From: Glycocaulis profundi
GTDB taxonomy: Bacteria; Pseudomonadota; Alphaproteobacteria; Caulobacterales; Maricaulaceae
Assembly (NCBI GenBank): GCA_007050995.1
Contig: VJOU01000004.1
Span: 1-64,000, forward strand
DNA length: 64,000 nucleotides
Direction of reading: 5' to 3'
Shown: piece after piece, positions 19,124 to 28,001 of the stretch
Layout: every line of letters begins with the position of its first letter
Position numbering within the stretch: the first letter of the stretch is position 1
Made by a program: the position numbers and the translations under genes
The notes under the pieces: model-generated
Told to the model about the DNA's origin: nothing
What the model saw: the letters and a program-made list of their open reading frames with translations, nothing else
Databases searched by the model: none

Positions 19124-19363
19124 TCAGTCCTCGGTGTCGCGCCGGGCCTGAGCGTTCTTGACGAACTGGGACACGCGGCCGATCTCGCGCGGATCGGTGA
19201 TCTTCTCCACTTCGGGGTTCTCGATCTTGCGCATGCCCTTGTCGGCGCTGTCATCGGTGGGATGATCGGGCTTGGGGGCCGCCTTCTTCATCTCCAGCGC
19301 CTTCTCCATTCCGGCGTGGGTGCGGTCTTCGCCGGACGGTTTGTCAGTCTCGCGGTCAGCCAT
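19124..19363 (-). CDS. Small charged protein related to the adjacent protein at 19394-19912
   Basis: Function unknown. The 79-residue, very polar product has no membrane segment or signal peptide. Its middle, THAGMEKALEMKKA, a spacer, then ADKGMRK, matches TQAGMKKALEMKSA and ADKGMAK in the C-terminal half of the neighbouring gene, so the two are partial paralogues. AAGGAGG stands upstream at good spacing. A 30-bp gap from the upstream gene suggests a shared transcript. The C-terminal part (IENPEVEKITDPREIGRVSQF) has no counterpart next door. Confidence 0.75.
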   Translation of the reverse strand: MADRETDKPSGEDRTHAGMEKALEMKKAAPKPDHPTDDSADKGMRKIENPEVEKITDPREIGRVSQFVKNAQARRDTED

Positions 19364-19393
19364 GGGGAGCCTCCTTGATCATCAGGGCGGGGT

Positions 19394-19912
19394 TCAGCCG
19401 TCGCGCTTGGCCTGGGACTTCTTGCCGGCCGCCGACACGCTGCCGACCTTGCCCGGATTGACCTTCGTGGCGCGCTTGCCGCTCTCGTTCTTGGCCATGC
19501 CCTTGTCGGCGGTCTTGGAAGCGGGGCGCTTGGCCGAAGCGGACGCGCTCTTCATCTCCAGCGCCTTTTTCATCCCCGCCTGGGTGGCCTCGCGGCCCGA
19601 CCGGGACTGGCGGCGCGCGGTCTCGGAGTTCAGGCGTTTGAGGGCCTGGCCCAGCGCGGCGGATTTCTCCTTGGTGCCCAGATTGTCCGAGGCGGGTTTG
19701 GCGCCTTGGGCGCGTCCGGCCTTGCCGCGCATCTCGCGGCGCTGGCGCTTGGCGATGTCGCCCGCGCGGTCGCGGCGCTCGCGCAGGAGCTTTTTCGTTT
19801 CCGCCAGTTCCTTGTCGGACAGCTCGGCGATGGCGGGGTGGTGGGTCTTCTCAACCAGTTCGAGCTCGTCCTTGGCCAGCAGGCGGGCCTCGTCCTTGCG
19901 CGCGATCGACAT
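19394..19912 (-). CDS. Conserved highly basic protein of unknown function
   Basis: The 172-residue product starts MSIARKDEARLLAKDELELVEKTHHPAIAEL, then a helical, Arg/Lys-rich segment with ERRDRAGDIAKRQRREMRGK, and a low-complexity Lys/Ala/Ser tail that carries the AGMKKALEMK...ADKGMAK block shared with the next gene. I recall similar uncharacterised proteins in other alphaproteobacteria; their function is not known to me. The basic, disordered composition would suit nucleic-acid binding, which is inference. Start at 19912 is set by AAGGAGA upstream; a longer in-frame start at 19975 is less likely. Confidence 0.75.
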   Translation of the reverse strand: MSIARKDEARLLAKDELELVEKTHHPAIAELSDKELAETKKLLRERRDRAGDIAKRQRREMRGKAGRAQGAKPASDNLGTKEKSAALGQALKRLNSETARRQSRSGREATQAGMKKALEMKSASASAKRPASKTADKGMAKNESGKRATKVNPGKVGSVSAAGKKSQAKRDG

Positions 19913-19977
19913 GTGGGCGTCTCCTTCTTCACTCGTCCTGAAGTCAACGCTGGCGGCAAAGCGCCGTTCCCGCAACG

Positions 19978-20007
19978 AAAAACCCCGGATGCAGGCGCAT
20001 CCGGGGT
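19978..20007 (-). terminator. Intrinsic terminator of the etfBA operon
   Basis: On the minus strand ACCCCGGATGC, a GCCT loop region and GCATCCGGGGT form a stem followed by TTTTT. It lies about 30 bp after etfA. Confidence 0.82.
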
Positions 20008-20035
20008 CGTCCGTGTCAGGATGGGGCGGGGCGGC

Positions 20036-20980
20036 TCAGTAGCCGGCCTTGCCCAGCTCCTCTTCCAGCTCGGGCACGGCCTTGAACAGGTCCGCGACCA
20101 GGCCGTAATCGGCGACCTGGAAGATGGGCGCCTCCTCGTCCTTGTTGATCGCGACGATCACCTTGGAGTCTTTCATGCCGGCGAGATGCTGGATCGCGCC
20201 GGAGATGCCCACCGCGATGTAGAGCTCGGGCGCGACCACCTTGCCGGTCTGGCCGACCTGGTAGTCGTTGGGCACGAAGCCGGCGTCCACCGCCGCGCGG
20301 CTGGCGCCGACCGCGGCGCCGAGCTTGTCGGCGACCTTCTCGAGCAGGGCGAAGTTCTCGCCCGACCCCAGTCCGCGGCCGCCGGAGATGACGATCTTGG
20401 CCTGGGCCAGCTCGGGCCGGTCCGATTTCGACAGCTCCTGCGAGACGAACTCCGAATGCGCGGAGGCGTCCGGCGCGTCGATGGTCTCCACGCTGGCCGA
20501 GCCGCCGTCGCCGGCCTTCTCGAACGTGGTCGGGCGGACCGTCAGCACCTTCCTGGCGTCCGACGACTTGACCGTCTGCAGGGCGTTGCCCGCATAGATC
20601 GGGCGCACGAAGGTGTCCGGCGCCTCGATGGCGGTCACGTCGGAGACCTGCATCACGTCCAGCTTGGCCGCCACGCGGGGCATGTAGTTCTTGCCCGAGG
20701 TGGTGGCGGGCGCCAGCAGGGCGTCATACCCGTCCGCGACGGACAGGATCACGCTCTCCATGGCCTCGGCCAGCTTGTGCTCGAGCGCGTCGGATTCCGC
20801 CAGCAGCACCTTGGCCACGCCGTCGATCTTGGCGGCCTCGTCCGCGGCGGCTTTCGCGCCCTTGCCCGCGACCAGGACGTGGACGTCCCCGCCGATCTTC
20901 TTCGCGGCGGTGACCACCGCGCGGGTGGCGTCGTTGAGGTGGGCGTTGTCGTGTTCGGCGACGACGAGAACGGTCATCAC
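20036..20980 (-). CDS. etfA: Electron transfer flavoprotein alpha subunit
   Basis: EtfA with EtfB forms the FAD-containing carrier that takes electrons from acyl-CoA and other dehydrogenases and passes them to ETF-ubiquinone oxidoreductase. The 314-residue protein has the N-terminal nucleotide-binding-like domain and the C-terminal FAD domain with the signature region [45 protein letters not shown] in separate parts, and [19 protein letters not shown]. Length is typical. The start overlaps the etfB stop by 4 bp (ATGA). Confidence 0.97.
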   Translation of the reverse strand: MMTVLVVAEHDNAHLNDATRAVVTAAKKIGGDVHVLVAGKGAKAAADEAAKIDGVAKVLLAESDALEHKLAEAMESVILSVADGYDALLAPATTSGKNYMPRVAAKLDVMQVSDVTAIEAPDTFVRPIYAGNALQTVKSSDARKVLTVRPTTFEKAGDGGSASVETIDAPDASAHSEFVSQELSKSDRPELAQAKIVISGGRGLGSGENFALLEKVADKLGAAVGASRAAVDAGFVPNDYQVGQTGKVVAPELYIAVGISGAIQHLAGMKDSKVIVAINKDEEAPIFQVADYGLVADLFKAVPELEEELGKAGY

Positions 20981-21726
20981 AGCACCCCCGCTTCGTTTTT
21001 CAGCTTGGCGACCAGATCGGCCACCGATTCAACCTTGATCCCGCCCTTGCGCTTGGGCGGCTCGGTGACCTTCACGGTCTCCAGCCGCGGCGCGATGTCG
21101 ACCCCGAAATCCTCCGGCGTCTTGGCGTCGATGGGCTTGCGCTTGGCCTTCATGATGTTGGGCAGGGAGGCGTAGCGCGGCTCGTTCAGGCGCAGATCGG
21201 TGGTGACGATGGCGGGCAGGTTCACCTTGACGGTCTGCAGGCCGCCATCGACCTCGCGGGTCACGGCCAGCGCCTCGCCGTCCTTTTCCACCTTCGAGGC
21301 GAAGGTGGCCTGGGGCCAGCCCAGCAGGGCGGCGAGCATCTGGCCGGTGGCGTTGGCGTCGTCGTCGATGGCCTGCTTGCCCAGGATGACGAGCTGCGGG
21401 CTTTCAGCCTCGACCACCGCCTTGAGCAGCTTGGCGACGGCCAGCGGCTCGACGGTCTGGTCGGTGGTCACGTGGATGCCGCGGTCCGCGCCCATGGCGA
21501 GGGCGGTGCGGATGGTCTCCTGCGCCTGGGCCGGACCGATGGAGACGGCCACGACCTCTTCGGCCAGCCCCTTCTCCTTCATGCGGATCGCCTCTTCCAC
21601 GGCGATTTCGCAGAAGGGGTTCATGCTCATCTTGACGTTGGCGAGGTCCACCCCGGTCTGGTCGGGCTTGACCCGGGCTTTCACGTTGTAGTCGATCACC
21701 CGTTTGATCGGGACGAGGATTTTCAT
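20977..21726 (-). CDS. etfB: Electron transfer flavoprotein beta subunit
   Basis: EtfB is the partner of EtfA and binds AMP. The 249-residue protein starts [14 protein letters not shown] and carries the EtfB signature around VEEAIRMKE and the recognition-loop region [23 protein letters not shown] chose the ATG at 21726 because it gives the canonical N terminus; a longer in-frame frame begins at 21837. The pair etfB-etfA is one operon ended by the terminator at 19978-20007. Confidence 0.97.
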   Translation of the reverse strand: MKILVPIKRVIDYNVKARVKPDQTGVDLANVKMSMNPFCEIAVEEAIRMKEKGLAEEVVAVSIGPAQAQETIRTALAMGADRGIHVTTDQTVEPLAVAKLLKAVVEAESPQLVILGKQAIDDDANATGQMLAALLGWPQATFASKVEKDGEALAVTREVDGGLQTVKVNLPAIVTTDLRLNEPRYASLPNIMKAKRKPIDAKTPEDFGVDIAPRLETVKVTEPPKRKGGIKVESVADLVAKLKNEAGVL

Positions 21727-21958
21727 CAACGGCTCCGGTTGGCTCGGGGCCCGCGGGAGAAGTCCGGCGGGCCGCGCTTGAAGGTTCGGTATCGCGAATG
21801 TGGGGCGGAAACTGCCCTTGGCCAACCGCGAAGTCAACGCGACCGGTGGCAGGGTCCGGCGGTTTCATGCTGCGCCGCCGCGATCCGCGCCCTGCAGACG
21901 CAGACGGCCGGCCCGATGCCGGGCCGACCGTCTTCAGTTCGCAGATGCGGCGGAAGGC

Positions 21959-22570
21959 CTATTCGTCGCCGTTCGCCAGAGACAGCTCGGTCTCGATGAC
22001 CAGCTCGATCTCGTCGGACACGTTCGGCGCGGCATAGCCCAGACCCCATGCAGAGCGGGTCAGCGTGCCGGTGGCCGAAAAGCCCAGAGCCTGATCGCCG
22101 CTCATGGGGTGCGGGCCGTTGTGATTGAGGGTGACGTCCAGCGACACCGGATGGGTCTGGCCCAGCAGGGTCAGATCGCCGGTCATGGTGCCGGTCTCGC
22201 CGTCCTCGGTCTCGAAGCTGGTCGCCACGAAGCGGGCGGTGGGGAACTGCGCGGTGTCGAACAGATCGCCCGATTCCAGATGGGCTTCGAAATTGTCCTG
22301 GTCCGCGCCGACCCAGAAGCCGCCCGACAGGTTGAACGTCACGTCCACGGTGGAATTGGACGGCTCTTCGAGGTCGAGCAGAAGCACGCCCTCATAGTCG
22401 GTGAAGTGGATGGACTGCCGGGACATGCCCAGATGGTCCCAGCTCGCGCGGATGGTGGTGTGCGACTTGTCGAAGTCGTAGGCCACCGGCTCGGCGAAGG
22501 CGGCGGCCGCGCCCAGCACGGGGGCGGTCAGGAAGGTCGCCAGCGAAGCGGCGGCAAATGCGATTTTCAT
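21959..22570 (-). CDS. YceI-family periplasmic protein
   Basis: YceI proteins are periplasmic beta-barrels of the lipocalin-like type that bind isoprenoid or similar hydrophobic molecules. The 203-residue product has a Sec signal peptide (about 1-26, ending AAAFA) and the family features YDFDKSHTTI near the start, then a barrel with GDLTLLGQTHPVSLDVTLN and the later WGLGYAAPNVSDEIELVIE block. GAGGGAGA lies at good spacing before the ATG at 22570. It stands alone, 136 bp after the 97-residue gene on the same strand. Confidence 0.9.
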   Translation of the reverse strand: MKIAFAAASLATFLTAPVLGAAAAFAEPVAYDFDKSHTTIRASWDHLGMSRQSIHFTDYEGVLLLDLEEPSNSTVDVTFNLSGGFWVGADQDNFEAHLESGDLFDTAQFPTARFVATSFETEDGETGTMTGDLTLLGQTHPVSLDVTLNHNGPHPMSGDQALGFSATGTLTRSAWGLGYAAPNVSDEIELVIETELSLANGDE

Positions 22571-22706
22571 GGCCCGGTCTCCCTCGGAGAAATCTTTGCG
22601 GCCAGATGCCGCAGGGCCATCACTTAGGGTCGCCCCCCGGGCGATTTCCAGAGCCGAGACGCGAAAAAATTGTTTCCTGATGGGAGATAGAGCCGGGAGT
22701 ACGCCT

Positions 22707-23000
22707 TCAGGGCAGCTCGACAAAACCGGTAAGAAACGACTCGAGAGGACGCGTGTGATCCTCACGGCTGAAACGTGACCGTCGAGCCGCAACGCTGTAG
22801 GTCCGCTCTGCTGACGATGTGCTTCGCTTCACCAGAAGGACGTGGAGCCCGTTCATGACATGCTCCTTTTCTTGGATGGTGCCGAGCATGACATGTTCGT
22901 CGCTGTCGGGAGCCAATAGGATGGTGAATGGTCCTGGCGGCTCCATGGAAGCCCCTCGATCCGTGAACCAGCCCCAACCGTAAACAGGTTCCGCTCGCAT
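22707..23000 (-). CDS. Unknown 97-residue protein coupled to the cobalamin adenosyltransferase gene
   Basis: I do not recognise this protein. It begins 3 bp after the stop of the PduO-type gene, and GGGAGG inside that gene's end stands 8 bases before the ATG, so translation is well supported and probably coupled. The product is mixed, with aromatic residues at the start (YGWGWF), a strand-like stretch PFTILLAP, and a basic, serine/arginine-rich second half. No signal peptide, membrane helix or cysteine is seen. Its base composition is less GC-rich than its neighbours, which may mean a recent insertion. Confidence 0.6.
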   Translation of the reverse strand: MRAEPVYGWGWFTDRGASMEPPGPFTILLAPDSDEHVMLGTIQEKEHVMNGLHVLLVKRSTSSAERTYSVAARRSRFSREDHTRPLESFLTGFVELP

Positions 23001-23003
23001 CCC

Positions 23004-23585
23004 TCACCCCTCCCGGCTGGCGCCCGGGACCCATTTGACGTCCGCGCGCCCGTCGTCATTGGCGATGCGCGCGGCGACGAAGAGCAGGTCGGACAGGCGG
23101 TTGAGATAGCGGATCGCCTCGTCGCTCACCGGCTCGCCCATATCCCGCAGCGCCACGGTCAGGCGCTCGGCGCGGCGGGCGATGGCGCGGGCCAGGTGCA
23201 GGCGTGCGGCGGCTTCCGAGCCGCCGGGCAGGATGAAGCTGTCCAGCGGTTCGAGCCGGGCGTTCAGATCGTCGATCTCGCGCTCCAGCCTCGCCGTCTG
23301 TGCGGCGACGACGCGCAGCGGCTCCCATTCCAGTTTCTTGCCCCGGTCGGGCACGCACAGGTCCGCGCCCAGATCGAACAGATCGTTCTGGATGCGCAGC
23401 AGGACCGGGCGGAGCGGGTCGTCCTCGGCCAGCGCGCACAGCGCCACGCCGATGGCGGCGTTCGCTTCGTCCACCGTGCCATAGGCCTCCACGCGCGGGT
23501 CGTGCTTGACCGTCTCGGTCATGTCGCCCAGCCGCGTGCGACCGCCATCGCCGGTTTTCGTGTAGATGCGGGTCAGCCTGACCAT
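23004..23585 (-). CDS. pduO: Cob(I)alamin adenosyltransferase, PduO type
   Basis: This enzyme transfers adenosyl from ATP to cob(I)alamin, making adenosylcobalamin. The 193-residue protein starts MVRLTRIYTKTGDGGRTRLGD, the ATP-binding N terminus of PduO-type enzymes, followed by the VEAYGTVDEANAAIG segment, FILPGGS and ARAIARRAER, all conserved in the helical bundle. Length is usual. It lies in the neighbourhood twin-membrane protein / adenosyltransferase / etfBA, a gene order I associate with alphaproteobacteria. Confidence 0.94.
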   Translation of the reverse strand: MVRLTRIYTKTGDGGRTRLGDMTETVKHDPRVEAYGTVDEANAAIGVALCALAEDDPLRPVLLRIQNDLFDLGADLCVPDRGKKLEWEPLRVVAAQTARLEREIDDLNARLEPLDSFILPGGSEAAARLHLARAIARRAERLTVALRDMGEPVSDEAIRYLNRLSDLLFVAARIANDDGRADVKWVPGASREG

Positions 23586-23658
23586 GCCTTGAAGTCCTCG
23601 CGCCGTTCAGGCGCCGAGCATAGGAGGCCGGGACGCCGCGGTCACGCCGCGGACGCGC

Positions 23659-23865
23659 TCAACTACCGAGGGTGGTCTTGAGCCAAATTCCCCCCACGAT
23701 GAGAATCACGGCAAGGAACTGCAGGCCCACGCGTGCGCGCATCATGCGGTTGGACCATTTGCGGCCGAATTCGCCGCCACGGACCATCGCGAAGATGCCG
23801 AAACCGAGCGCGCCCACCACGGACAGGAGAACGAGAATGAGGAAGATGTCGACGATCTGTGCCAT
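23659..23865 (-). CDS. Twin transmembrane (HIG1-like) small membrane protein
   Basis: The 68-residue product has two hydrophobic helices (about 4-28 and 46-64) around a short basic loop with FGRKWSNRMMRARVGLQ. This resembles the small HIG1-domain 'twin transmembrane' proteins of alphaproteobacteria, relatives of respiratory supercomplex factors. Its role here is not shown. It precedes the PduO-type gene by 73 bp on the same strand, and is divergent from a TetR gene. The ribosome binding site is weak. Confidence 0.8.
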   Translation of the reverse strand: MAQIVDIFLILVLLSVVGALGFGIFAMVRGGEFGRKWSNRMMRARVGLQFLAVILIVGGIWLKTTLGS

Positions 23866-24130
23866 GGCGCAGAGATAAGAGGGCGAAGCCTTCCGGACAA
23901 TCCTTCAGGACCGTGGCATGGGTGCGTGAAGACGCCGCATCTTGCCTTAATCGGGCAAGAAATGGCCTGAAAGCCCCCTCATTCATTCCCTTTTTTCTTG
24001 AATAATTCCCCCTTCACTTCCGCACCGGCAAGCACAGCTTAATTGCTGCGCTGGCTGACGGCGGGAACGCCCCGTTCAGGCCAGCCGTTTGAGTTGGAGC
24101 CGGGCGGGCCGAATTACACGTGAACCGTGC

Positions 24131-24766
24131 ATGGACAACACGATGCGAGATGGAACCATCAGGCGTATGACCCGCCGCGACATGCGGCGCGAGGCCACCC
24201 GGGCGAACGTCATCGAGGCGGCGCGCAAGGTCTTCCTGTCGGAAGGCTATGAAGGCGCGACGATCAAAATGATCGCGGATTCCGCCAAAGTCTCCCCCGG
24301 CACGGTGCTCAACGCGGCCCCGTCCAAGGCGGCCCTGCTCATTCAGATTCTGAAAGACGAGTACGAAGGCATCCGCGATGCGGGCGACCGTCTGGAAGCC
24401 TCCCTGTCGGGTTCGGTGCTCGACCGTCTCGCCGGACTGCTGCAGGTCAGCCTCGAAGCGCAGTCGCGCCATGGCGAGCTGTTCGCGGCGGCCATCGGCC
24501 ATTCCTGGCGCTGGACCGATCCGGTCTATCAGGAGACCTTCGAGCAGATGAGCGATGCGTGGGAGCCGGTCGCGCGCGTCGTGAAAGACGGCGTGAAGAG
24601 CGGCGAGCTGCGGGCCGGCCTCGATGTGGACGCCGTCACCTCGGTTCTGGAGGACGTCTATCTGGGCGTCCTGCGCCGGGTGCGCCGCGAGGAGCTCGAT
24701 CAGGCCGCCGCCTCCGCTCTGATGCGCGAGCGCATCGCGCTGGTGCTGGACGGCCTGAAGGCCTGA
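24131..24766 (+). CDS. TetR-family transcriptional regulator
   Basis: TetR proteins are dimeric repressors with an N-terminal helix-turn-helix and a ligand-binding C-terminal bundle. Here the DNA-binding part is clear: RANVIEAARKVFLSEGYEGATIKMIADSAKVSPGTVLNA, in its usual position after a basic tail. About 211 residues in all. The C-terminal domain gives no clue to the ligand. Several start codons are possible (24131, 24143, 24167) and none has a strong ribosome binding site; I use 24131. The 265-bp region upstream, shared with the divergent twin-membrane gene, contains an AT-rich tract with TTTTTTCTTGAATAATT. No regulated gene is adjacent on the same strand. Confidence 0.88.
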   Translation: MDNTMRDGTIRRMTRRDMRREATRANVIEAARKVFLSEGYEGATIKMIADSAKVSPGTVLNAAPSKAALLIQILKDEYEGIRDAGDRLEASLSGSVLDRLAGLLQVSLEAQSRHGELFAAAIGHSWRWTDPVYQETFEQMSDAWEPVARVVKDGVKSGELRAGLDVDAVTSVLEDVYLGVLRRVRREELDQAAASALMRERIALVLDGLKA

Positions 24767-24769
24767 GGC

Positions 24770-25639
24770 TCACGCTCCGCACAGTCTTCTGACGCTTTCG
24801 GGAGTCTCTCCCGCCTCACGCAGCGCCTTCAGGGTCAGCGCGCGGTCGCGCTTGGCGAAGCGCTTTCCGTCCGGCCCCGTGAGCAGGCGATGATGCCGCC
24901 AGACCGGCTGCGGCCAGCCCATGAGCGCCTGCAGCAGAACGTGCAGATGAGTGGCGAAGAACAGGTCCCGGCCCCGGATCACATGGGTGACCCCCTGAAG
25001 CGCGTCATCATGGCAGCAGGCGACGTGATAGCTGGTCCCCACGTCCTTGCGTGCCAGGATGGTGTCGCCCAGCAGCTCGGGCCGGGCTTTCACGCGGCCG
25101 GTCTCGCCTTCGGGACCCTCGCCCTCCTCGATGAAGCCCAGACGGTCCCAATCCTCTCCCAGCGCCTCGCGCGCGGCGGTCAGCGACAGCCGCCAGGCGA
25201 AGGGTTCGCCCGCGTCCAGCCGCGCCGCCTCCTCGTCCGCGCTCATGGGCTCGGCCGGGCCGGAATAGATCACGCCCTCCGGCCCCTCGCCGGGATGGTG
25301 GGGCGCGCGGGCAATCTCCTCGGCGATCTCCTTGCGGGTCTTGAAGCAGCGATAGACCAGCCCCCGCGCCGCCAGCGCGTCGATCGCCGCGGCGTAGTCG
25401 TCGAAATGACCGCTCTGGCGACGGACCGGCGTCTCCCATTCCAGACCCAGCCAGGCGAGGTCTTCGAAGATGTCCGCCTCGTATTCGGGTTTGCAGCGCG
25501 TCAGGTCGATGTCCTCGATCCTGAGCAGGAAGCGCCCGCCCGCCGCCTGCGCCGCGTCATGGGCGGCGATGGCCGAAAAGGCGTGGCCCAGATGCAGATG
25601 GCCGGTGGGCGACGGGGCGAAGCGGGTGACGAAGCTCAT
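24770..25639 (-). CDS. gluQ: Glutamyl-Q tRNA(Asp) synthetase
   Basis: GluQ-RS attaches glutamate to the queuosine at position 34 of tRNA(Asp). The 289-residue protein resembles the catalytic half of glutamyl-tRNA synthetase: RFAPSPTGHLHLGHA near the start (HIGH-type motif) and a KMSKS-like GKRFAKRD near residue 255. The anticodon-binding half of full GluRS is missing, as expected. The ATG at 25639 gives the canonical N terminus. It is convergent with the TetR gene (stops three bases apart). A QueD-like gene lies 4 kb away. Confidence 0.93.
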   Translation of the reverse strand: MSFVTRFAPSPTGHLHLGHAFSAIAAHDAAQAAGGRFLLRIEDIDLTRCKPEYEADIFEDLAWLGLEWETPVRRQSGHFDDYAAAIDALAARGLVYRCFKTRKEIAEEIARAPHHPGEGPEGVIYSGPAEPMSADEEAARLDAGEPFAWRLSLTAAREALGEDWDRLGFIEEGEGPEGETGRVKARPELLGDTILARKDVGTSYHVACCHDDALQGVTHVIRGRDLFFATHLHVLLQALMGWPQPVWRHHRLLTGPDGKRFAKRDRALTLKALREAGETPESVRRLCGA

Positions 25640-25742
25640 GGCGGTCTTGCTAGCACTGCGGCGGGCAGGCGCGAAGCGGGGCTTATCAAGCGCGCCGCGC
25701 CGGGTATGATCGCCCCGACCTGCAGACACGCGAGAGCTCCCC

Positions 25743-26417
25743 ATGATCCTCATCGACGGCCCGCGGATTCCGCCCAAGGGCGGAACGGCGAAAAAGCTCG
25801 TGATCCTGTTTCACGGCTACGGCTCGAACGGGCAGGACCTGGCGGGTCTGGCCCAGTCCTGGGCGCCGGACTTCCCCGACGTGGCGTGGGCCAGCCCGGA
25901 CGCGCCCGAGCCCGTGCCGGGCTTCCCCGGCGGGTATCAGTGGTTTCCCATCTCCCGGCTCGATCCCGACGCCATGGAGGCGGGGGTGCGCATGGCCGCG
26001 CCGTCCGCGGACCATTTCATCGATTCCGAGCTGCGCCGCTGGGGGCTGACCGACCGGGACCTGGTGCTGGCGGGCTTCAGCCAGGGCTCCATGCTGGCTC
26101 TGCATCTGGGCCTGCGCCGCAAGACCCCGCCCGCGGGCATCCTCGCCTTCTCCGGCGCGCTGGCGGCGGGCAAGTCGCTGAAGCAGGAGATGACCGCCAA
26201 GCCGCCCGTCATGCTGATCCACGGCGACCGGGACGAGGTTCTGCCCGTGGGCCTGTCGCTGATGGCCGCGCAGGATCTGGCCGCTGCAGGCCATGGCGCG
26301 GAGTTCCACATCTCCGGCGGCATTCCCCATTCGATCGGCCCGGACGGCATGGAGCTGGGCGGGCGCTTCTTGAAAGCGTGCTTCGAGGGCCGATATTCAG
26401 AGCTGACGGCGGTGTGA
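25743..26417 (+). CDS. Carboxylesterase/phospholipase-family alpha/beta hydrolase
   Basis: This family (YpfH/EstB-like) hydrolyses short acyl esters; the natural substrate is unknown. The 224-residue cytoplasmic protein has the oxyanion segment LFHGYGSNGQD, the nucleophile elbow GFSQGS (Ser114), Asp164 in HGDRDEVLP and His196 in GGIPHSIGP, so the catalytic triad is complete. It starts 104 bp after the divergent gluQ. Confidence 0.92.
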   Translation: MILIDGPRIPPKGGTAKKLVILFHGYGSNGQDLAGLAQSWAPDFPDVAWASPDAPEPVPGFPGGYQWFPISRLDPDAMEAGVRMAAPSADHFIDSELRRWGLTDRDLVLAGFSQGSMLALHLGLRRKTPPAGILAFSGALAAGKSLKQEMTAKPPVMLIHGDRDEVLPVGLSLMAAQDLAAAGHGAEFHISGGIPHSIGPDGMELGGRFLKACFEGRYSELTAV

Positions 26418-26497
26418 ATCGTCGCGGCCCTGTGACCGGGGCGTCATAGGCGCGTCATGTGAGTTCGGTTAAAGTCGCCTGAGACTTCGGTGCCTGC

Positions 26498-26516
26498 CTG
26501 ATTCGTTTCGAATCAG
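26498..26516. repeat. Inverted repeat carrying two GANTC sites upstream of the HNH gene
   Basis: CTGATTCG, a TTT loop and CGAATCAG form an 8-bp inverted repeat. Each arm contains one CcrM-type methylation sequence (GATTC and GAATC). It stands about 135 bp before the HNH nuclease start. Confidence 0.5.
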
Positions 26517-26649
26517 CGGGATGACCCAGAAGGAGGCGCGTCTTCAGGACCGCTGTCATTCTCCAGAGCCGGACGCCCTCCGGCCGCCTGCGGAAAAACA
26601 CGACGCCTTCCGCGCGCCCTCTCCATGGCCTTCAGGCCGGGGGGACGTG

Positions 26650-27216
26650 ATGAAGGTGTTCAGGACCGCTCCCCAAGACCTCCGCTGTCTGGTTCTGAAC
26701 GCCGACTACCAGCCCCTGTCCTATTACCCGCTGTCCACCTGGCCCTGGCAGGAGGCGATCAAGGCGGTCTTCCTCGAGCGCGTCGACGTGGTCAGCGAGT
26801 ACGACCACGCGATCCGCTCGCCCTCCTTCCATATGCGCGCGCCCTCGGTGGTCGCCCTGCGCGACTTCGTCACCCAGGACCGCTCGCCCGCCTTCACCCG
26901 GTTCAACGTCTTCCTGCGCGACGGCTTCACCTGCCAGTATTGCGGGTCGAAGCGGCTGGACATGCTGACCTTCGATCACGTGGTCCCGCGCGCCTATGGC
27001 GGCACAACCAAGTGGGACAACATCGTCGCGGCCTGCGCGCCGTGCAATCTGAAGAAGGGCGGCCGCACCCCCGCCGAGGCGCGCATGCCGCTGCGCAAGC
27101 CCGTCCACCAGCCCTCCATGCACCAGCTTCAGGCCCAGGGCCGCAGCTTCCCGCCCAAATACCTGCATGCGAGCTGGCTGGATTATCTGTACTGGGACGT
27201 CGAACTGGAGCCCTAG
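26650..27216 (+). CDS. HNH endonuclease
   Basis: A 188-residue HNH nuclease of the type common in alphaproteobacterial core genomes; no physiological role is established to my knowledge. A conserved N-terminal domain (LVLNADYQPLSYYPLSTWPWQEAI) precedes the HNH fold. Zinc ligands are Cys95/Cys98 (CQYC) and Cys129/Cys132 (CAPC); the catalytic DH pair is at 109-110 and the Asn at 124 (WDNIV). I chose the ATG at 26650 because conservation begins there; an in-frame ATG at 26521 would add 43 unlikely residues. Its stop overlaps that of the convergent map in a shared CTAG. Confidence 0.9.
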   Translation: MKVFRTAPQDLRCLVLNADYQPLSYYPLSTWPWQEAIKAVFLERVDVVSEYDHAIRSPSFHMRAPSVVALRDFVTQDRSPAFTRFNVFLRDGFTCQYCGSKRLDMLTFDHVVPRAYGGTTKWDNIVAACAPCNLKKGGRTPAEARMPLRKPVHQPSMHQLQAQGRSFPPKYLHASWLDYLYWDVELEP

Positions 27217-28001
27217 GCGGAGCGCCGCCGGGCCGCCCGGGCGGCGCGTTCGTCCGCGCGCAGCGTGAGAACCTCCACGCCCGCGCCGGTCACGGCCACG
27301 GTATGCTCGAACTGGGCGGACAGGCCGCCGTCCTGGGTCACCACGGTCCAGCCGTCCTCCTGGGTCCGCACCGCGCGGCGGCGCTGGTTGAGCATCGGCT
27401 CGATGGTGAAGACCATGCCCTCGCGCAGGATCATTCCCGTTCCCGGCCTGCCCGAATGCAGGACCTGCGGCGGCTCGTGCATCTGCCGCCCGATGCCGTG
27501 GCCGCAGTATTCGCGCACGATGGAGTAGCCGTTCTTCGTCGCGTGGCGTTCGATCGCCCAGCCGATATCGCCCAGCCGCGCCCCGGGGCGCACGGCGTGG
27601 ATGCCGCGCCACAGCGCCTCGTAAGCCGTCCGCACCAGCCTCGCCGCCGCCGGACGGGGCGCGCCGATCAGATAGGTCTTGCTGGAATCGGCGATGAAGC
27701 CGTCCTTCTCCAGCGTGATGTCCAGATTGACGAGGTCGCCGTCTTTCAGGATGTCGCCCGCCGAGGGGATGCCGTGGCAGACGACCGCGTTGATCGAGGC
27801 GTTCAGGACGAAGCCATAGCCGTACTGGCCCTTGCTGGCGGGCCGGGCCTGCAGCTCATCGGTGATGAAGCGCTCGACCGCGTCGTTGATCTCGAGCGTG
27901 GACCTGCCTTCGAGCGGGGCGCGGTCGAGCCATTCGAACACGGACGCCAGAAGGCGTCCGGACCGGGCCATCAAAGCCAGCTCTTCGGTCGTCTTGATCA
28001 C
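27213..28001 (-). CDS. map: Type I methionine aminopeptidase
   Basis: MetAP removes the initiator methionine from new proteins. The 262-residue product has all five metal ligands: Asp94, Asp105, His168, Glu201 and Glu232, at the same spacing as the E. coli enzyme, plus the substrate-binding His76. The start is a GTG at 28001 whose bases overlap the stop of the upstream ParD-like gene (GTGA, 27998-28001), so it is probably translated only after that gene. There is no strong ribosome binding site of its own. Whether the genome has a second map gene cannot be seen here. Confidence 0.94.
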   Translation of the reverse strand: MIKTTEELALMARSGRLLASVFEWLDRAPLEGRSTLEINDAVERFITDELQARPASKGQYGYGFVLNASINAVVCHGIPSAGDILKDGDLVNLDITLEKDGFIADSSKTYLIGAPRPAAARLVRTAYEALWRGIHAVRPGARLGDIGWAIERHATKNGYSIVREYCGHGIGRQMHEPPQVLHSGRPGTGMILREGMVFTIEPMLNQRRRAVRTQEDGWTVVTQDGGLSAQFEHTVAVTGAGVEVLTLRADERAARAARRRSA

